A program made the position numbers and the translations under genes. DNA of 64,000 nt from Melampsora larici-populina 98AG31. Lineage: Eukaryota > Basidiomycota > Pucciniomycetes > Pucciniales > Melampsoraceae. A model generated the notes under the pieces. The model did not search any database. It saw nothing but the letters and a program-made list of their open reading frames with translations, and had not been told where the DNA came from. The stretch's first letter is position 1; each line of letters begins with the position of its first letter. Location: contig NW_006768774.1 of the NCBI RefSeq assembly GCF_000204055.1, forward strand, positions 1,069,819-1,133,818, in the 5' to 3' direction. Below are positions 33,830 to 45,769 of the stretch, piece by piece.

Positions 33830-36800
33830 TCAAGTTTGATTGCACAAAAACTTGCTCAAGTTGATGATTAGTGTGGTTGGCTGATTTATCCCAAAGCACC
33901 TGTCAGGGGTATCCCAAGCCACTCCTTGAGCAACAAGCTCATCAACTCGCACCAGTTCCTTCTTTTTGGGAGAGCTGTACACAACCGTCATTCTGGCGTT
34001 CGGCCAATTGTCAAGTCCATGCTTGGCTTTCTCGGCAGCTCGAAGCTCAGAGAATCGGATCACTTCGAACCATAGTTGAGCCTTTGGATTGTTTTTCGGC
34101 CCAGGTTTGGTTATGAATATCTCGTTGATTCGTCCCCACCGATATGTCGTTGGCCCGCGCGCATCTTTAAAGTGATACAGAACAATACTGTTCCCCTGGT
34201 GATGATCCCAGGTCGAGTAGGATATGCCACCGTGATTTACCATTTTTTTTTGGTTGACCATGCGTCCCAGCAATATGTGATGGGAGGGAGGTGGGGTTTT
34301 GTAATGCCGAGTAGCCACAACAACATGCCCGCATCCTAACTCCTTCATACGCCAAGCAAGATTCTCATGGGTGACATAGTCCAGGGTCTCTGCTTTTTTT
34401 TCATCATAGCAATAGGTGGGTTCTTCAGCTAGATCAATGGTCGTATGCCCGTCAAATTCAGAAGTACTACCTCGTGGGCCACCACTGGGATCCAAAAACT
34501 TCAAAAGTCTTGTCGCGATGGCTTTTGGAAGATCTTCACACAGTATTTTCAAGATAGGTCGTAAGTTCTGCCCCGTGGTCCATATCTTGATTCTTGTCAG
34601 TTCGCGTGAATCTATGATTTATTCGTCAGTCCAGTCTGTATTCTAGTCAGTAAAACAACTTGCGAACTTACTAGGATGGTTGTTGTTGGGAATATTCGCC
34701 AGCACACCATTCAGCCTCTCAAAGGACCATGCAGTCCAGAAAGGAGCAGGACCAAAGCGTCGAATGCACTCTGGGAGATGAAGCGCCATGTGATGATTGG
34801 GTAGCACAGGCAGTGATCTATAAAGTTTAGAATATCCGTTTCGATAGCTTCGAAGGTGATATCGGAGGGATCTGACGTCATTTTCCGTCACTTCCACCCT
34901 TCGAACAATATTCACTACACTTATAAGATGGAGGACATTGCGAACAAAATCGTGGTCTGTGAAATTTGCTGCACCGTCTTCTTTGTTCAGGACAGAAATG
35001 ATAGCAGGAATTATCATGACCTGAAAAAGAATTACCCATTCGTCCGCCTTCAATTTCCCACCCTTCCGCGTGCCTACAGTACTGGGAACACGTCCAACCC
35101 AAGATGGAAGCCGGATATTCTTTGCGATATCTTGCAACGCGGCTAAGTTTTGGTTTTTGTCGAAGAACTGGAAACCAGGTTCATCTCCATAGGCCTCTTC
35201 GTAGTCAGAGAGGTCGTTGTCCAATGCTTCGTCCTCTGAAAAGCCATCCGTATCTTCTTGGCTTGTGTGGTCATCTTTGAGGGATGTCTCCGGAAATTGG
35301 TTGCTCTCTAAATTCATATTTTCAAGTGCAAACAACAATCTATCATCATCCTCTGCTGATAGGTATCCCGTAGCTGGGAGTGATGATTCGGAATCCAAAG
35401 TTTCGGCCTCTGCATTGCCTGAATCATCCATCTTACGAAGATCGGATGCCCCTGTCTCTGTATCTGAGCCTTCGCCATCTCTATCGTCCATATTCTTATC
35501 GTCGTCGGGAGATTGCGAGACAGACTTCATTCCAAACGCCTTTGTGCCATGATTTTTGACTATGCCAAGAAATATGTTGTGCATTGGTTCTACGATGGTG
35601 TTCTTGAGAGGATCAAAATAAGGTAGCTCCCACAGCACAGAGTATCGTACGCCGTATTCACCAAATATCGCTTCCCGATCTTTGACCGTTGTTGCATTCC
35701 TCCATGCCAAAGATTGTTCCCGAAGAGTGTGCGTACATTTTCTTAGTTCTCTCGGAATCTGTAGAAGATTTATGTCATCCTTGTCGATCTTACACAGTGA
35801 GCAAAAGTGTCGCTTTGACGAATGGCCAGCCATTCCCAAAACCTTTCGTATTGCGGGAAGATCACAGATAATGGGACCTAGCATAGCACGAATTATTCTT
35901 CCATTTGTAGGGTATTTGGCGGTAGAAGAGAACTTTACACCCTTCCATAGGACCTGCAGTTCGTGAACCAGAGGTGCCAGCACGTGGTTTATTTGGTCTA
36001 CGTTAGGCTCCGAAGGACCAGGTGTCAGGCCAACCAGAAAGATGTTCTCCTGAGATGTCCGAATCTGAGGCGGCAAGTTTAAACAGACCAATGCAATAGT
36101 ACCCAGCGAAATTTGCTTCAAAGCAGCCTTATTTCCGTTAGCATTAAACCAATCCACGTTCAAGGCAAACACCAGATTTCCGGGAAGGGAGGTAAATTTC
36201 TGTCCGTCTGGTCCACGAAGCGAGTGCCACATTGAAGCGTGCCGCACGTCTTTCATTGTTGAGCAATCTTTTTCAATTTGTTTTGCGTCCCATTCCAGCA
36301 GTTCCTCAATTCCAGGCCGATTCAGAAATCGAGCTAACCAGTCAGTGAAAGATACGGTTGAAAATAGCCGGCATGGTTTTGGAGTGGTCCCGTCTAGATC
36401 CTCAGCTCCATGGGAAAGGGCTTCTGAACATTCACGGCTCCGGGGGGTAAGTCGAGACGTGCAAAACTTGGGTATATCTTTATTGTAGGACAATTTGAAG
36501 CATTTGGGACAGCATACTGTTCGGCGAATCTTGGGCTCAACTCTCAGTCCATCCAGAAATGTACTCATAGTCTTTGGCACCACGACATGCGGATCCTTTG
36601 CTTTCTCGTAGTCAATGGAGGACACTGAACCTATCAGATGCAGGCAAAGTGTGGCTGCCTCCACACTTATGTGTTTGAATAGATGTAAACACGCGATCAT
36701 GAGGAAGTAGGCTAAGTCACCAGGATGCCAACGCCGAAATGTTTTGTAGTATTCTGGGCTGTAGATGCCTGAAAACCAAATAAATAACAATTGTCAACAA

Positions 36801-37250
36801 TTATGTATATCAAACTACACGTGTATTCAAGAAATGAAGAGGTTACGGACTTGAATCTATGATTGGACCATCCCACATTGGTTGAAAGTGGCTTTCGGTT
36901 GTTTTGTGGCTGGCTGAGGTTCTGTCTGAGTTTGGATAAGCAAAGGGCGACGTTTCCTGTGAGGCATTTTGAGAATCTTGCAGTTTTGATGGGATCTCTG
37001 TCACGTATAAAGTATTAGAGCCGGCAATGAATTAGAAGATGAAGCAAATGTACCCCCACACACCTGAAACATCCGAGGGCAGAGACGTTATTTGTGTCGC
37101 GCAAGTGGGACGTGTTCCAAACCCCTTGACGTGTGTTTTGTAGTTTCTGGGCCTCCACAGGGTTCCTCGTACATCTTCCCTGTGTGGGGTTCTGTAGGTG
37201 TTTTTCTGACAGTCGGAACAGTGACAGGGTATTAAAGTTGATGGGGTCAT
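33830..37250 (-). CDS. Plavaka (CACTA-clade) transposase, apparently intact
   Basis: Four exons (37250-37064, 36997-36851, 36768-34672, 34611-33830) join in phase through introns of 60-82 nt and give 1070 aa with no internal stop. The N-terminus has a small Cys/His-like head (CHCSDC). The family core follows: IYSPEYYKTFRRWHPGDLA, a Cys pair (CCPKCFKLSY), the hallmark LNVDWFNANGNK, LTPGPSEPNVDQINH, then GHSSKRHFCSLC and EPMHNIFLGI. Around residues 500-620 is an acidic insertion rich in D/E/S. Plavaka transposases are DDE-type enzymes of fungal CACTA-like elements. An intact frame suggests recent or current activity. Terminal repeats of this element were not found in the flanks, so its boundaries are open. 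Confidence 0.85.
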
Positions 37251-37835
37251 CTTGCAAGACGCTGATTAGCAAATGAATAGTATACGATAAATATAAATAC
37301 TTTCCACGTGAGATGTCCAAAAACGAGTATGTATGATGTGACTTTTAGTGCCCTGCGTCTTATTACGAATTAAAATACAGAGTCAATTGCTTGTTCAGGA
37401 TTCAGAACTTGGTGCGCAACATGGGATGTTGATTGTCCAAGCGAAGCATATAAGCCGAACTAAGGATGTCTTGTATACGCTGAAGACCATAGGATGGTAG
37501 AATTTTGAATTACGTAGCTGTGCTGCACGCTGTTTGATATCAGGCAAGTATGCCGCAAAACCTCTGCTAGGCGCAAGAACCTGAATTTTCCAAATTCACC
37601 TGAGGGATGGCTTACGCGCTGAGTCTGTATGGTTTTGAGCGACTCAGCGGCTGCGTAGACATTGGGTCCAAGCCAAACAAGAACCTCAGCCACTAGCTCA
37701 TTAAAGCGTTGTACGAATGGCGTAGTACTCTTCCTGTCTGGAGAGACAGGGGTGCGTTATATAATTTGAGGACATCATTCCATAAATCATCATTCTTCCA
37801 CCATTCTTCGGTAATTGAGCGCAAGACCATAAATC

Positions 37836-38440
37836 ATGTCCATCCACAAGCAAAACAAATGTCAGACTCAGCCGCGCTCTCCACTGCCCTTCTCGGCAAC
37901 CAATTCAGACCCAATGTCGAATGCCACTTCAAGCACCAGCTATCGGCATATTGATAAGGCTCGGAAACATACTCGCAGGGCAATTGCACGGGACATGACA
38001 AGCAAAAAAATCACAGACATCAAAGAAATACTTCATGGTCACGGAAAATGCAGGCAAGATGCTTCTACGTTTCGACCGGAAATTAGACAGGCACGTGTCC
38101 CTCTTCTTGAATGAGCTCTAGAGCACTGTCCTGATGCGAGCCGGCCTGTTATACAGGGTCAGCAAGCCAATATTCTCCTATCAATCGATTTGAACGCGAA
38201 AAAAATTCAGATTTACCCAACGGTTTACAAGGAGGTTCGCGAAAAGCGTTTCTACGAAGGTGTGTACTACATAACCTTTCAAGACAAGATGCTGTACTGA
38301 TTGATCTTGACTAAACCACAGGACCCGGCTTCCGTTTTGTAACTATTTTGTCTTTTGGTGTGTTGATGTCGCTCCTTGAGGAGGCGTATCCAACCCTATA
38401 TTGCGTAGTACTAGGATCTCTTTTGGTCATAGAATGCTAC
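37836..38440 (+). pseudogene. Possible gene relic, unknown
   Basis: An open stretch (HIDKARKHTRRAIARD, then KKITDIKEI) runs to a TGA at 38112. The same frame reopens (ILLSIDLNAKKIQIYP, KEVREKRFYEG) up to a good donor (GTGTGT) near 38259, and an acceptor leads into SFGVLMSLLEEAYPTLY. It reads like a two-exon gene broken by stops. No family was recognised. Confidence 0.3.
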
Positions 38441-38503
38441 CTTACCTGAATATCCACTCAGTCAATGTATCTGTGATGAATGAGACCAGTTTTCATAGAA
38501 TTC

Positions 38504-38630
38504 TTGAACTTCGAACTTACTTCGAACTTACTTCGAACTTACTTCGAACTTACTTCGAACTTACTTCGAGCTTACTTCGAACTTACTTTGAAATTACTTC
38601 AAAGTAACTTTGAACCTCGAATTTCGAAGT
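38504..38630. repeat. 11-bp minisatellite (TTCGAACTTAC)
   Basis: About eight direct units of TTCGAACTTAC, decaying at the right edge into AAATTAC and AAAGTAAC variants. It is another member of the TTCGAA-core set. 38631-39191 holds nothing else recognised. Confidence 0.85.
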
Positions 38631-39191
38631 AGTGAAAGTCCAAGATGTCTGATACAGGCATACAAATTCAATAGTAAAAAAGAGCCCATTTGGAATGATC
38701 CCAAGCAATTCATTAATTGCCCACCAAATTGGTGTTGTACAGAATGGGCGAGTCACAGAAGACTAGAGAAGGTAAGAAAATCACAGCTTAAAAGAAGGTA
38801 CAAGATACCACTCAATTTTTTTTTCCAAGCACTCCTCTCAGGTAGTCTTAAGTACAGACTGGTATGACGAAGTATTTCTCCGCATTACATCTTTTATGAA
38901 AGAAACAGAAGTGTGATATCATAACTCAAATACAAAAAACAATAGGCATAGGTACAACCGTTTCCACATCACGGGGCCTTGACGTATATATACAGAGTTG
39001 GCAGAGTCACGCGATTTCTTAAAAGATGTACAGACCGCAAGCAAGATTATTACTAGACGCAAGATATGAAAAAAAAACCATAAGGGCTATAGCAACGTAG
39101 ACAAGGAGGATACACCTTATCAACTTGGTAAAAAAAAAGTAGCGTTCAATAGCTGATGTTGAGTACTCACGTTGATGTCCACCTGATACCT

Positions 39192-39608
39192 TCAAAGACC
39201 AACAAACGGTCCGTATTTACGGAGTACCTTGGCTCTGAAGATGCCAATGACTTTCTGTTTCAACATGCGAGTGGGAAACACGTGACTGGGTACGAAGTGA
39301 AGGACGATTGCTCGGAGGATACCACAAGTAGCCGAGCGAGCGCAAAGGTTGCAGTCGGGTGACAGGAATTCGACAAAATTTTCCGGTAGGCTAAATATCT
39401 TCTTCCAAAATAGAGGGTCACCGTTAGGCGTTGCTCGCGTCGCCCTACTCCTGACCGCTATGACGCCGCGGCGCCGATTGCGAATAGGTTGAGCCGGCGC
39501 AGGGGTGTTGCGTGCCCGATTGGCAGGGGCTGAGCGTCGGCGTACAGGTCGAGAAGGCAGATTTACGTGCCCGGTAATCGAGATATTTCCAGATATTCTC
39601 ATGGACAT
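39192..39608 (-). CDS. Hypothetical basic protein, doubtful
   Basis: An open frame of 138 codons with an Arg/Ala/Pro-rich first half (RRRSAPANRARNTP) and a hydrophobic second half. No splice support, domain or neighbour supports it. It may be chance or the first exon of a larger gene. Confidence 0.25.
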   Translation of the reverse strand: MSMRISGNISITGHVNLPSRPVRRRSAPANRARNTPAPAQPIRNRRRGVIAVRSRATRATPNGDPLFWKKIFSLPENFVEFLSPDCNLCARSATCGILRAIVLHFVPSHVFPTRMLKQKVIGIFRAKVLRKYGPFVGL

Positions 39609-39743
39609 GGTGAAAAATCTATAGGACAGGACAAATTAGACATTGTGAGGAAAATTTGGTAATACGGTGAATGTTGTAACTGACTAAAGAAGTGAAAACG
39701 TGATCTAAGTGAGTGGATGCCACGCGATGATACGGCAGGTCAA

Positions 39744-40082
39744 CTATTCCGTAAGGCGATTCCAGATCGTGCTTGAAAGCGCAGCAATGTATGACTTCGT
39801 AAAGACTATATAGAAGGAAGAGAAATCAGAAAGCTGTTGGGAAGATATGGTGATACTATCAATATTCTGACTGACCCGAACAGCAAAAGCGGGATTGTTG
39901 AAGTGAGCAGATGAAATGTTATGATGTCTGAGTTCAGATGTTTGAGGTGGGAATCCCGGATCTTGGCTTGGAAGTGAATTGATATATGAGTTGTCGTTAT
40001 CCTTTATGGTGTGTTTACAGAGAGGATCATACAACGCGAACCCCTTGTCGCACAAATCAGTGGTAAGATGCGCTCCTTTCAA
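39744..40082 (-). CDS. Hypothetical ORF, doubtful
   Basis: 112 open codons with no recognised motif. It is listed only because the region is otherwise empty and the codons are not obviously low-complexity. Confidence 0.15.
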   Translation of the reverse strand: MKGAHLTTDLCDKGFALYDPLCKHTIKDNDNSYINSLPSQDPGFPPQTSELRHHNISSAHFNNPAFAVRVSQNIDSITISSQQLSDFSSFYIVFTKSYIAALSSTIWNRLTE

Positions 40083-40823
40083 GCAGTCTCGCCGCTACTC
40101 ACGCGCTCGAGAACACGCCATCGACAATGAAGTTGTCATGCTCAGCGGTAGAATAGAGCCCGCATAAACAAAGTATGTTTGGCTGCTCATTACGATTGTG
40201 CTACTTTAATGGGTCCCCCTACTTTAACTAATCCTTTTAAGGGCTTGTAGCCCACCTTACCGACGCGATTTTCGGCTTATCACGGCCACCCCAGTGCACG
40301 TAAAACAAATCTCCATATTAGTCCCACCGCTATGGCCGTTTTACGTAGCCATCTTTAGAGGGTTGTTTCCCATCAATTTTGTTCATGAAGTTCTTTGTTA
40401 TTCCAACAGAGTTGTTTTCAAAGGGAAGAGTATAACGTGAAGCCGTTCTTGTGTAAAAATTGCGTATCACGCGCTCCCCTTAGGCTTCGAGCCACGTGCT
40501 GATTTCGGCACTGCTACGCACCTGTGAAGGTGGTACTGTGGAACAAAGGAGTCGCGAACAAAGCCGTAGTTGCTCAGTGCGATCGTGTTGAGGCCAGGTC
40601 ACTTCAAGCTTGAACGTCCATAACCTCCACCTCTACGGCTTCTTCTCTAGATCATCTCTCCAGATTTCTCTTCACCTATTCAGCTTGATTAATCTTGAGA
40701 AAACGAACGCCCACTCGAAACTGGTATGCAGTAGCAACAATCATCCTTTATCCACTTTTTCTAGTCTTCACCATCTGCTTGACCTCTGAAGTGCGAACTT
40801 CTTTTCAACATCCACTCTTGTAG

Positions 40824-41757
40824 ATGAAGCTCCGCCGCGCACCACGAATCTTCCACAAGATTCGGAAGCTAACTGATAGGCTTACCAACAGAGTCCGTGG
40901 ACGTGACGGTAAGAATTGGCCTTGATTAATGAGGTGGACCACTTTTTTACGAATGTAACTTTGCCCTCACTTCTGTAGATGTCAAACGTAAACTGATGGA
41001 AACGAAGCAAACTATGCTGCCGAGATTGATGATTGCAAAGATTTCTGCCCACACTGACGACGGCACCCCTCGAACCGGATCTGAAAGTGCACCCGAATCC
41101 CATCTCGAAGAGAACCTGGCACATGAACATGGCGCCTTGGTCTCCCTTGAATCTTCCGCTTCGGAAATCGGTCCTGCTTCGATTGTTGCGATTGCCAATC
41201 AATCTTTAAGCTCACAAGACCAGGTGAGTTTGAAAGGCTATGTATCTAGCTAGGATGCAGGAGCTGACCACCCACGCACCATCTCGTACTCTGAACCGGT
41301 TGTGTAAGGCTCTGTCATTGACCGAGAATGTTCCTTCTGAAATTGAAGAGGTTGAGGGAGCGTCGTCTAGTATTTCTCTGGTGTCAGTGAGAAAGCGACC
41401 CTACGAAGAAGCAAATGGCTTGGCAGTCCATCCAGATTTGGTCATCAAGCGAGCAAAACATTCGATTGTACACAACTACGCGGCAGTCTTGCGCCTCATG
41501 AAGGACATGTATTTGAATGTGAGAGACATCATCTGTGGTCAGTCGGCGATTTTAGATACATTATATCAACTGAGTAGTTTACTAACTTGATATCCTTAGA
41601 CCAAGGGCCTGAAATTGATCGAGTTACATCGATGGAGATTAAATACGCTCAAGTGCTTAGCGAAATGAGGAGCATGTTTTCACAAGTTGAACATTACTTT
41701 CAGGAACTTCTCTTGGATGAAAAGGATACTGTCATGTATGAAGCGGGTCATATCTGA
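40824..41757 (+). CDS. Small helical protein with basic N-terminus, unknown
   Basis: Four exons (40824-40908, 40979-41223, 41261-41537, 41600-41757) give 254 aa in one frame. The N-terminus is strongly basic (KLRRAPRIFHKIRKL). The middle is acidic and serine-rich. It contains VRKRPYEEANGL, which could be a nuclear signal. The C-terminus is helical (MEIKYAQVLSEMRSMFSQV). The second intron would be only 37 nt, but it is the only join that keeps the downstream frame. No known family. Confidence 0.55.
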
Positions 41758-42029
41758 GTTTTGTATTGACAGAGCTTTGTGTTGTTATGTGATTTTCTGG
41801 GTCTGTTTGGAATTAAGGTTGTCCGGAGTTCCCTACTGTGCATCTAGCCCTCTGGATGACTTTTGTTTCCACCTTTGTTTTCAATTCTTTCCTCACCTTT
41901 TACATAAATCTGGCCTTTTAATTACGTGGCACGCTTTTTGCTCATGCCATCAAAACTTAGCATTTGCTTACAGAAACAGCTGAAGGTATTTTTGAGCATC
42001 AATTTTGATCTCCTGCTTAAAGGTTGGGA

Positions 42030-42230
42030 CGTTCAAAGGTTAATGTTACCTTCGAAAGTTAACATTAACTTTCGAGGTTAACATTAACTTTCGGGGTTAA
42101 CATTAACTTTTGAAGTTAACATTAACTTTTGAAGTTAACAATAACTTTTGATGTTAACATTAACTTTCGAAGTTGACATTACCTTTCGAAGTTAACATTA
42201 ACTTTTGAAGTTAACATTTCAAAGTTAACA
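42030..42230. repeat. 19-bp minisatellite (AACATTAACTTTCGAAGTT)
   Basis: About eight direct units of 19 bp with one to three mismatches each. The core contains TTCGAA or its TTTGAA variant. Confidence 0.9.
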
Positions 42231-42407
42231 TGCTGAGCCTCAGACCTATCATTTGGAGCTAGTAAATGGAAACTCAAACACGGGCAAATTTTGATTTGAA
42301 ATTCAAAGACATTAAATTCCAGAAGCCCTATCAACGCTTGCTCACTTTTTACTTTATTGTCAAAATTTTGTATGCAACACAAAATTTTGTATGCAACGTT
42401 TTTTTTA

Positions 42408-42847
42408 TGGATCACAAGAGAAAATGCAAACCTCATTCGCAAATTAGACTGCATCGGATATGGTGGGATTGGGTCGAAAGATGATCACCGATTTTGTATC
42501 GGGCGCGAGATTGCATCGGGGATGCGGGGTAGATGCGGCCTCGGTTGAGGGCTACGCGATGGGATGATTCTATCGCATTCGGGTTTGAGTCGGAAACGTA
42601 CTTTGCGTGTTTGCATCGGGCTGAGGCTCAGTTGGATGCCACGTACCCGGTTTGAAATCGGAGCTGTCTTCGATCGGATCAGCCCGCCCGTTTTTGAAAC
42701 GGACTGAACAATCAGTCGCGTGATGCGTGCTCGATTGCAGATCGGAAGTCTGTCTAATCGCATGACTTGGGCGCGGTTCTGCATCGGGGCGCCCTTCCCG
42801 AAATGACAACAGGAAGGGCTTTCCGACGTGAATTTCTTGGCGGTGAG
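42408..42847 (-). repeat. Dispersed repeat, copy B (inverted relative to 2382-2816)
   Basis: Reverse complement of copy A over about 440 bp with scattered substitutions. Boundaries coincide at CTCACCGCC and TGTGATCCA. No target duplication was recognised around either copy. Confidence 0.8.
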
Positions 42848-44325
42848 TATTGCTAGTAATAAACATAGTGTGTGGACTTTTTTTTGCGCTTAAAACTGGG
42901 AATAATACTACACAACAGTATTGCTTTATTTCACTGGTGCCTTTATCTTTTTCTCTGTTATCACAAAGTGGTCAGCAAGTGCCCTTGTGCTGGTTTCTTT
43001 GAAGAAGGCAGTCTTTAGGCAACTTCTACTATATTACACGTAGTAGATTATCCCTTCTTAGGTGTTGTAAAGCTCTTGTTGAGCTTCAAATACTACACCG
43101 TTTGATAGCAATTTCAATCACACTTTGTGGCAACTTTGATTGTGGGCATGGACTTTGTGAGGTGATAATATATCAAAACTTACTCAACTTCCAAGCTGGA
43201 CCTAATCACAAAACTCAGCATGATTTTTACACTGATCCTGCCAATGTCAAAGTTAAAAAGTACTCTTAGAGTGGAAGATCTGCTAACAATGCACAAGAAT
43301 ATGGGCTCAGTGTGCCTGGTCCTTATTATGAAGTTGTTGGTGCATACTCAATTTGTTCAGTTTGATTTGGTCTGCTTTGAAATCGCAGCAATCAAAATGG
43401 GAGTCTGTCTGGGTTGCAGGCAGTAATCATTCCTTAATCTTGAGCACAATTTGTGGGTGCAGATTCACACTTTTCACATTTTTTTGCATTGCTTATTTCA
43501 CATCAATCACCATTTGCGACTGGCTTGAAAATATATGTGAGTACTTTCAAAAAAACAGAAAGGAAGTTGTTCAGATGAGGTAGCTTTACAAACCTAACCC
43601 TGAATGAGATTCACACATGTCAATTAATTCTAAAGGCTTTGGGACTGAGTTCACGTGGTGGGTGCGGGTTTTGAATTTTGGGCAGGCCCGGGTGCGGATT
43701 TTGAACTTTACAAAGGCACACCTATAGTGAGGGCGCTGAGGTGTACCTCTGAGGCATTAAATTTTTAGACAATCTCAACAACATCAAAAATAGCATTTTT
43801 ATGTTTCATGATACTGCTGGTGATCAAAAAGGGGCATTTCATCAACCACCATCAACAAAAATCATTGAAAAGGTCATCTTTGTCCCAATCCTCATTCCTC
43901 AACTAAAACATTGGTCTCTGTATATCAACACTCTCAGGATGATCCTTTGTCATTCCTCCTGCTTTGCTTATCCTTGCCAGGACTTTGAGATGGAATTTGG
44001 AAAATTTAGATGCTAAACACACAATTTTCACCCATAATCACCTGGTAATTGGGTGGGATAGAGCTAAACCTGATATGGGCACGCCAACCCTAAAATCAAG
44101 CCAAGAAGGCCTGCCCCAGGTCCAAGCTTTCAACATAGTTTACAATGCCTTTAAGGATTTCTCCTTGTATCTTAGTCTTTTATCAATTAGGAAAAATCTA
44201 TACATTGTCAACAGACTCTCAGAATCCTGTGACCATTGTGGGTGCTCCTCACCAGATTCCTCAACCCACAATAAAACTGACTGCGCACGCTGGCTCCTGT
44301 ATTGAAGAACGTCAGGTGTGTCAAT
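42848..44325. other. Intergenic with degenerate coding traces
   Basis: An open stretch at about 43353-43583 (SQQSKWESVWVAGS, then a hydrophobic run), and a preceding in-frame patch with YGLSVPGPYYEVVGAY in another frame, look like a decayed gene or retroelement. It could not be identified. Confidence 0.3.
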
Positions 44326-44620
44326 GCTGAGACAGCTATGCTGCTACCATGCATTTTTGTGTGTAGTGCAGCTGAGTGCAGTTAACAAGAATCTTACCTC
44401 TAGGATAGTGTAGCTTGTCAAGTTACGCTATGCTACAAGCTACTGTAGCTGAGTCTTGTGCCTCTACACTGCAAAAATTGGGTTATCTGGAGTTTCCTGC
44501 AAATCTGTGTAGGGTAGCTGTAATTCATGCACGCATAAATCAGGCTAGCTGTAGCTTACCGCGCTGGTGTTAGGTACGCTACCTCGAACTATCCGCTACC
44601 GCTAGATTAGCTGTCTCAGC
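44326..44620. mobile_element. MITE-like element with 13-bp perfect TIRs
   Basis: GCTGAGACAGCTA at 44326-44338 is perfectly inverted at 44608-44620. The interior is rich in GCTAC/GTAGC motifs and has no ORF. No convincing target-site duplication was found, so the superfamily is open. Confidence 0.6.
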
Positions 44621-45769
44621 GTTGGGCGCATCTAGACGAGCCCGGATCGATGCGCTTTTGGCAATGCAAAACACGCCGACCCACCATAGTTCACTTGCCG
44701 TATCAAGTTGCACTTGATGGTAGTGCGTACACCATCGGTCACAAGATAACAACCGTCCTTTGCTCCCTGGATGTGCGACTCGAACTCATCTTCAAGTTTC
44801 TGTTATTGATGATAAGGTTTTTTAGGCTACGTAAATCAGGACTTGTGCGCCCTCAGGCTCGAGTAAGCGTGCGTTCCTTTGAAAGGACCACATATGTATT
44901 GTACATAGAGGATTGGACCGGAGCGCTCTGAGATGGTGTTATCCTGAGAGCTGTGAGGGCCGATTCGTTGGGTGCCGTAATGATGAGGCTCATTCCATTT
45001 CCAGGCAGTCTAGCTCGGTATGAAGATACTCTAGAGCAGTCGTCAAGAAATTGTCGGGAAAGACGATGCAGCATGACACATGTGCAAAATGCAGTTGAGT
45101 TGATGTGATGAGAATGAAATTGGGTCACTTCGCGCATGACTCCGAGTCTTGTCCATCTCATTGAACAACTTCGAGCGTTCGTATCAAGAAGAAAAAGATC
45201 ACCATGCATGGTTTTGTAATGCTCTAACAGATGTTCTGACTTTGATTAAATCACGGTACAAGTAGGTACAGCTAGTGGAGTTTGCTATAAATTAAAAAAT
45301 GACACGAGCACTGGACCAACATGAAATGCTGAGATCCTGCCATGGTTGGTTGTGCGGCTCCACTACTAGCATTTCCCCTGAATTTATATCAGCTTCATGG
45401 ATATTCACTGAGCACTCAAATGAAGCAGGTAATGCCTGGAGCTGATCTTAGTGCTGCCCTGAAAATAAAGAAACGTCGAACTCACATGTTGAAAAGGATT
45501 ATAAATTGTTAGACAAGGTGACGATCATCTCGCTCTTCTCCATCCTCTTGACCATTCATCATATCATCTTCACAGTACAAGTCCATCCTCTATTCATTTT
45601 TGAGCACTTGATCATTATCACCAGACCTTTGTGACATTCGAATTTCTACTTCCTTATCTTTTTACTCTTATTTCTCTCCTTATTCAAGTCACTTTTGACC
45701 TTTCACCTCTGTCTCCATCTAACGCAATCTACTTATCCTTCCTATACCTAACTATTAATTACATTCAAG
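44621..45769. other. Intergenic; promoter region of the DUF6533-type gene
   Basis: Unsupported ORFs on both strands (44650-44931 and 45209-44853). The last 250 bp are pyrimidine-rich (CTTCCTTATCTTTTTACTC-like), as expected for a fungal promoter and 5' UTR. Confidence 0.4.

Noticed and set aside
38504..38630. CRISPR-like array
   Set aside because: Units are contiguous with no spacers; it is an 11-bp minisatellite in a eukaryotic genome.
43353..43583. Gene with hydrophobic segment
   Set aside because: Coding-like words occur in different frames with intervening stops; at most a relic.
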